In this document: piece by piece, positions 15,815 through 18,858 of the stretch
How positions within the stretch are numbered: the stretch's first letter is position 1
How the letters are laid out: each line of letters starts with the position of its first letter
DNA from: Clostridia bacterium
Lineage (GTDB): Bacteria; Bacillota_A; Clostridia; Oscillospirales; Acutalibacteraceae
Direction: 5' to 3'
DNA length: 18,858 nucleotides
Assembly (NCBI GenBank): GCA_017423885.1
Contig: JAFPCJ010000061.1
Coordinates: 1 to 18,858 of the forward strand
Program-made: the position numbers and the translations under genes
Notes under the pieces: model-generated
The model's database searches: none
Seen by the model: only the letters and a program-made list of their open reading frames with translations
Told to the model about the DNA's origin: nothing

Positions 15815-15848
15815 CTCCAAACAAAAAGGGACGGAAAGCCGCCCCTTT
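15815..15848 (-). terminator. Terminator between DUF6106 gene and nnr (possible attenuator)
   Basis: On the minus strand AAAGGGGCGG and CCGTCCCTTT pair over 10 positions (one G-U) around a CTTT loop, followed by TTGTTT; counting the stem's own T's, a run of five T's then GTTT. It starts 6 bases after the DUF6106 stop at 15855. Its tail runs into the GGAGAG ribosome binding site of nnr, leaving no room for a separate nnr promoter after it. Confidence 0.85.
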
Positions 15849-15854
15849 AGTATT

Positions 15855-16376
15855 TTATTTAAATGCGCTGTTTGCAATGAATTTCGGCATGGATTTGACC
15901 ACCGCGCCGCGAATTCGCTCATCGGGAGCAAATACGAGCAGGCGGCTACCCTTGCCTTCCTCGTTGATGACCATAAAGTATGCCTCGGGGTCAGTAGGAT
16001 TACAAGCAATTACCTGCTTTTTGAAGTTTCCTACAACCGGAGCGGCAGGATTATACTTTTCAACCCTCTCCACACCCGAAAGCTCGCAGGAAAGCTCTCT
16101 CTTGCGCGAGCTTCTTGCAATTATCTTGTCTACATCAAGTGTACCGTTGGTAACGATATACTCATACTCCACCGAAAGGCGCTTTGAAAGCCAGAAGGCA
16201 CCGTATATAATGCCTATACATAAAAGTGCAAGTATGGACATAAATCCCGGATTATTTACACCGAGTAAGAAAAAAACAAACAAAAGCACACCGGCAAGTA
16301 ACCATATTCCTGCCAACTTAAGCCAATCAAGTCCTGTTTTACGAATCTCAACTATCTGTTCAAAAAAGGTATCCAT
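15855..16376 (-). CDS. DUF6106 family membrane protein
   Basis: The 173-residue protein has two membrane helices (about 18-38 and 45-64), a short N-terminal cytoplasmic stretch (MDTFFEQIVEIRKTG) and a beta-rich, charged C-terminal domain. The sequence EYEYIVTNGTLDVDKIIARSSRKR (from residue 70, given here as its start EYEYIVTNG and end SSRKR) and the ending with FAPDERI fit the conserved clostridial family of unknown function, DUF6106. The second part resembles a PH-like domain, an impression only. AGGAG lies 7 bases before the ATG. It is transcribed leftwards from a TATAAT promoter that overlaps the PqqD-like gene's promoter, and is followed by a strong terminator, so it is mostly monocistronic. 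No function is known. Confidence 0.75.
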   Translation of the reverse strand: MDTFFEQIVEIRKTGLDWLKLAGIWLLAGVLLFVFFLLGVNNPGFMSILALLCIGIIYGAFWLSKRLSVEYEYIVTNGTLDVDKIIARSSRKRELSCELSGVERVEKYNPAAPVVGNFKKQVIACNPTDPEAYFMVINEEGKGSRLLVFAPDERIRGAVVKSMPKFIANSAFK

Positions 16377-16430
16377 TTCAGTTCTCCTAAAAAGTTTTTA
16401 CTGCAATTTTTCAAGGTTTTTCCTTTTTGC

Positions 16431-16459
16431 TTGCATTATAGTATATTTTAGTATATAAT
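16431..16459 (+). promoter_or_regulatory. Sigma-A promoter of the PqqD-like/ABC operon
   Basis: TTGCAT (16431-16436), a 17-base spacer and a perfect TATAAT (16454-16459) precede the PqqD-like ATG at 16511, giving a leader of about 45 bases. Two AGTATAT copies 10 bases apart (16440-16446 and 16450-16456) lie in the spacer and might be a same-face binding site. Confidence 0.75.
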
Positions 16460-16463
16460 AATA
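16435..16463 (-). promoter_or_regulatory. Promoter of the DUF6106 gene, overlapping the opposite promoter
   Basis: On the minus strand a perfect TATAAT (complement of 16435-16440) with a weak -35 (TATTAT, complement of 16458-16463, spacer 17) reads toward the DUF6106 ATG at 16376. It covers almost the same bases as the plus-strand promoter, so the two are likely to compete for RNA polymerase. Confidence 0.5.
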
Positions 16464-16510
16464 AAAATTGCAAGTAATATATTTAATTTTTTAAGATTTT
16501 GAGGTGTTTT

Positions 16511-16777
16511 ATGAAAATATTGCCTGATTTCACCCTTATAAACGCTGAAACAAGCCCTGTCATTGTCAAAAAAGGTGACGAAGATAATGCAAACGGTATA
16601 CCGCTATATAATGAGCAGTCGGTATTTTTATGGAATTACCTGCTTGAAAACAGTTGCGGAAAAGAACAACTTTTGCATGCACTCTTGGAAAGGTTTGATA
16701 TTTCAACCGTACTTGCGCTCAACTATATAGATAAGTTCTTAAAGCCGCTCATTGAAAAAGGAATTATAAAGCCATGA
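16511..16777 (+). CDS. PqqD-like small protein (RiPP recognition element fold)
   Basis: The 88-residue protein has the PqqD layout: three N-terminal strands (MKILPDFTLINAETS, then PVIVKK), a turn, LYNEQSVFLWNYL (32-44) matching the LNETGxxLWxxL core, then helices with ALLERFDIS (57-65) and a final LIEKGII. PqqD-type domains are winged helices that bind leader peptides of ribosomally made peptides and hand them to modifying enzymes or exporters. Chosen start: the ATG at 16511 with GAGG 6 bases upstream; a TTG at 16499 in frame is part of that site. The stop overlaps the ABC gene start (ATGA). No precursor peptide or radical SAM enzyme is next to it, so the partner is unknown. The family call is based on pattern recognition only. 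Confidence 0.75.
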   Translation: MKILPDFTLINAETSPVIVKKGDEDNANGIPLYNEQSVFLWNYLLENSCGKEQLLHALLERFDISTVLALNYIDKFLKPLIEKGIIKP

Positions 16778-18420
16778 GTAAAAAAAATGAAACAGCATTG
16801 AGCTGGATATTTCGGCAGATAAAGCGTTTTATCCCCGGCATTCTTCTTATTACCGTGCTTGATGCCGTCAGCGCGTTAACCGGAGTAGCGCTCGCCTTTA
16901 TTTCAAAGGGTCTGCTCGATAAAAGCGGGAATGACAGTAAGCTGTTCTTCGGAATAGTGCTGATAGCGGTGGTTATCGTTACCATCCTTATTACTGCACT
17001 TGTATCTATAATAAACGTCCATGTAAACGGGAAAATGGTCATCTCCATGAGAACGCATCTGTTTTCCCAGCTTGTCAGAAAGAAGTACCCTGCAATATCC
17101 AAGCATCACACAGGTGACCTGCTCAACCGCTTTACCTCGGATGTTGATATTATTGCCAACACCGCCACTTCGACCCTGCCTAACGCGGTCTCTATGGTAG
17201 TGCGCATAATCGCAGGCATCGGCGCATTGGTAATAATGAATCCGTTATTCGCGCTTGCGGTGCTTTTGATAGGCTTTTGTGTGCCCGCGCTCGGCAGACT
17301 GCTCAGCCAAAAATATAAGTTTATGCACAAAGAGGTTCAGCAGACCGAGGGCGTTGCCCGCTCCTTTATGCAGGAGAGCTTTGCCAATATCGTTGTTATA
17401 AAATCCTTCAGAAGCGAAGCGCCGATACTCGGCAGACTTTCCCGATACTTACAGGATAATCTTCGCATAAAAATAAAGCGGAATTTTGTTTCGGTCGCCA
17501 TTCATTTTCTGCTCAACAGCTTTTTTAACCTCGGCTATTACGGTGTTCTTATCTGGGGCGCGTTCAGCCTTTCGAGCGGACTTACCTACGGTACGCTCAA
17601 TGCATATCTACAGCTCATAGCCCAGCTTCAAGCCCCACTCAAAAATGTTTCGGGAATACTTCCGCAATACTATCAGGCTTTAGCTTCGGCTGAAAGACTT
17701 ATGGATATCGATAACATAGAAAATGAGGCGCGTCAGCCTGATGAAGCGGCGGCAGAAAAGTTAAGAAGCAGCTTCGAGCGGCTTTCGGTCAATAACGTAG
17801 CCTTTGCTTACGATAACGAGCTGATACTCAAAAATTGCAGCTTTGAGGTGCAAAAAGGCACTATAACCGCCATTACAGGCGAATCAGGTTGCGGAAAGAG
17901 CACCCTTTTCAAGCTTTTGCTCGGTCTGTACGAGCCGTCAGGCGGTAGCATTACCGTTAACGGAGATACTACGGTGGACCCCTCAACGCGTTGCCTTTTC
18001 TCTTATGTTCCGCAAGGAAATATGATACTTTCGGGTACTATCAGGGAAAACATCACCATGTGCGACCCCGATATCAGCGATGAACAGATAATATCCGCGG
18101 CAAGGGCGGCGGCTATCTACGATTATATTGAGACCCTACCCGACGGTCTTGACACCGTGCTTTCCGAGCGCGGAGCAGGACTTTCCGAGGGACAGATACA
18201 GCGTATATCCATCGCGCGCGCCCTGCTCAACGATACTCCCGTGCTTTTGCTTGACGAAGCCACCTCTGCGCTTGACGAGACCACCGAAACTCTCGTTCTC
18301 GGCAATATAAAATCCATGACCGATAAAACGGTGCTTTTCATAACCCACCGCAATACATCCATATCGGTCTGCGACCGTATCGTCCACGCCGCCGACGGAA
18401 AATATACCGTTGTGAAATAA
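16774..18420 (+). CDS. ABC exporter, fused permease and ATP-binding subunit
   Basis: A half-transporter of 548 residues in the type IV (MsbA/LmrA/McjD-like) exporter layout. Residues 1-310 hold about six membrane helices (first about 20-45) with the family motif TGDLLNRFTSDVD at 113-125. The ATPase domain follows, with Walker A GESGCGKST at 369-377, Q-loop Gln414, signature LSEGQ at 470-474, Walker B LLLDEA at 491-496, D-loop SALD at 498-501 and H-loop His525. There is no N-terminal C39 peptidase domain. It should work as a homodimer. It is translationally coupled to the PqqD-like gene, which points to export of a peptide-type product or removal of toxic compounds. Substrate unknown. It ends 31 bases before a hairpin terminator. 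Confidence 0.92.
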   Translation: MSKKNETALSWIFRQIKRFIPGILLITVLDAVSALTGVALAFISKGLLDKSGNDSKLFFGIVLIAVVIVTILITALVSIINVHVNGKMVISMRTHLFSQLVRKKYPAISKHHTGDLLNRFTSDVDIIANTATSTLPNAVSMVVRIIAGIGALVIMNPLFALAVLLIGFCVPALGRLLSQKYKFMHKEVQQTEGVARSFMQESFANIVVIKSFRSEAPILGRLSRYLQDNLRIKIKRNFVSVAIHFLLNSFFNLGYYGVLIWGAFSLSSGLTYGTLNAYLQLIAQLQAPLKNVSGILPQYYQALASAERLMDIDNIENEARQPDEAAAEKLRSSFERLSVNNVAFAYDNELILKNCSFEVQKGTITAITGESGCGKSTLFKLLLGLYEPSGGSITVNGDTTVDPSTRCLFSYVPQGNMILSGTIRENITMCDPDISDEQIISAARAAAIYDYIETLPDGLDTVLSERGAGLSEGQIQRISIARALLNDTPVLLLDEATSALDETTETLVLGNIKSMTDKTVLFITHRNTSISVCDRIVHAADGKYTVVK

Positions 18421-18451
18421 ATGTATTACATTATTATATATTTATACAACA

Positions 18452-18482
18452 AATGCGGAAGAAGTCAAACTTCTTCCGCATT
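18452..18482. terminator. Bidirectional hairpin between convergent genes
   Basis: A perfect 14-base inverted repeat (AATGCGGAAGAAGT / ACTTCTTCCGCATT) around a 3-base loop lies between the ABC gene end and the dockerin gene end. T runs after it are poor on the plus side (CATCATTT) and moderate on the minus side (TGTTGTAT). The location and the stem strength support a shared terminator. Confidence 0.75.
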
Positions 18483-18540
18483 CATCATTTCGTATCAAAA
18501 AGGAGCATTCGCTTGGCTTAGTGTTTTATTAGTTTGAATA

Positions 18541-18858
18541 TTACTCCGTAGGTCCAAGAACAACATCCATACCGGCAATATATTTTTTCAGTCTGACCAG
18601 ATCAAGAATATCAATTTTGTCGTCTGCATTTACATTCCATTTGGTTTGTGTCTCCTCGTCAACAGCCGACAATTTGAGCAACGCAGTTCTTAAAACAACC
18701 AGATCTGACGCATTTATAAAACCGTCATCATCAGCATCGCCATAGCGGATAAGAAAGTGCCATTCGGCATTGATAATAGCGTCGTTATAGCTGTTTATAG
18801 TAATGTTATTTTTATCTTCTTGAGTACCGTAAAAATAAACATCCGTAAGATTTGGGCA
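18541..18858 (-). CDS. LRR_5-dockerin surface protein, C-terminal part (cut by window edge)
   Basis: The frame is open from base 858 of the last kilobase (18858) to TAA at 18543-18541; 105 C-terminal residues are visible. The first part, LTDVYFYGTQEDKNNITI (visible residues 4-21), matches the closing repeat of BspA-type leucine-rich repeats (LRR_5), ending NAEWHF. Two calcium-loop repeats of a type I dockerin follow: DADDDGFINASD (41-52) and NVNADDKIDILD (75-86), each followed by a DLVxL helix. Position 1 of the second loop is Asn instead of Asp. Dockerins attach enzymes or surface proteins to cohesins. The protein is expected to be secreted, but its N-terminus and signal peptide lie outside the window. 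The protein ends with a short VVLGPTE tail. Confidence 0.85.
   Translation of the reverse strand, partial: CPNLTDVYFYGTQEDKNNITINSYNDAIINAEWHFLIRYGDADDDGFINASDLVVLRTALLKLSAVDEETQTKWNVNADDKIDILDLVRLKKYIAGMDVVLGPTE

Noticed and set aside
18421..18537. Small plus-strand ORF of 38 codons directly after the ABC gene, as a possible exported peptide precursor
   Set aside because: No ribosome binding site, it runs through the terminator hairpin, and it shows no leader-core layout.

Overview
The window looks like a piece of a Gram-positive clostridial chromosome, most likely an Oscillospiraceae/Ruminococcaceae-type gut anaerobe. The basis is AGGAGG-type ribosome binding sites, sigma-A promoters, tightly packed operons with frequent ATGA overlaps, FeoAB iron uptake, a PfoR-type membrane protein, fermentative D-lactate dehydrogenase, a DUF6106 protein, and a surface-type protein with a C-terminal dockerin. 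The genus is an inference. No rRNA, tRNA, CRISPR array, prophage or insertion sequence was seen.

Left part (1-4698, all minus strand): a likely operon read right to left. It holds a PfoR/EIIC-like membrane protein, endonuclease III (nth), a family-2 glycosyltransferase, a pyridoxal/pyridoxamine kinase, tRNA t6A dehydratase (tcdA) and the start of tRNA m1G37 methyltransferase (trmD, cut by the window edge). It is mostly housekeeping: DNA repair, B6 salvage and two modifications of the tRNA anticodon loop.

Middle (4699-9415): a divergent promoter region with overlapping -35 boxes separates the pfoR-like gene from ldhA. An intergenic repeat-like stretch follows, then an AGCS Na+/amino-acid symporter. 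The symporter converges on, and overlaps by 90 bp, a GH78 alpha-L-rhamnosidase-type enzyme, with that enzyme's terminator hairpin inside the symporter reading frame.

7406-11329 (minus): a FliB-type cysteine-rich protein and a GH43 glycosidase form an operon behind a near-consensus promoter. GH78 follows with its own promoter and an inverted repeat. The two glycosidases lack signal peptides and probably act on imported pectin- or arabinan-type oligosaccharides.

11494-13829 (plus): feoA-feoB, ferrous iron import. 13851-16376 (minus): DUF6106 membrane protein, a strong terminator, bifunctional NAD(P)HX repair enzyme (nnr) and a small lipoprotein. 16511-18420 (plus): a PqqD-like small protein overlapping an ABC exporter. 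It converges, across a near-perfect hairpin, on a partial LRR_5-dockerin protein (18541-18858, minus).

Most of the window is ordinary core metabolism. The least explained item is the PqqD-like/ABC exporter pair, which has no visible peptide precursor or modifying enzyme. The regulatory layouts at ldhA/pfoR, nnr and the symporter/GH78 junction are also worth checking.
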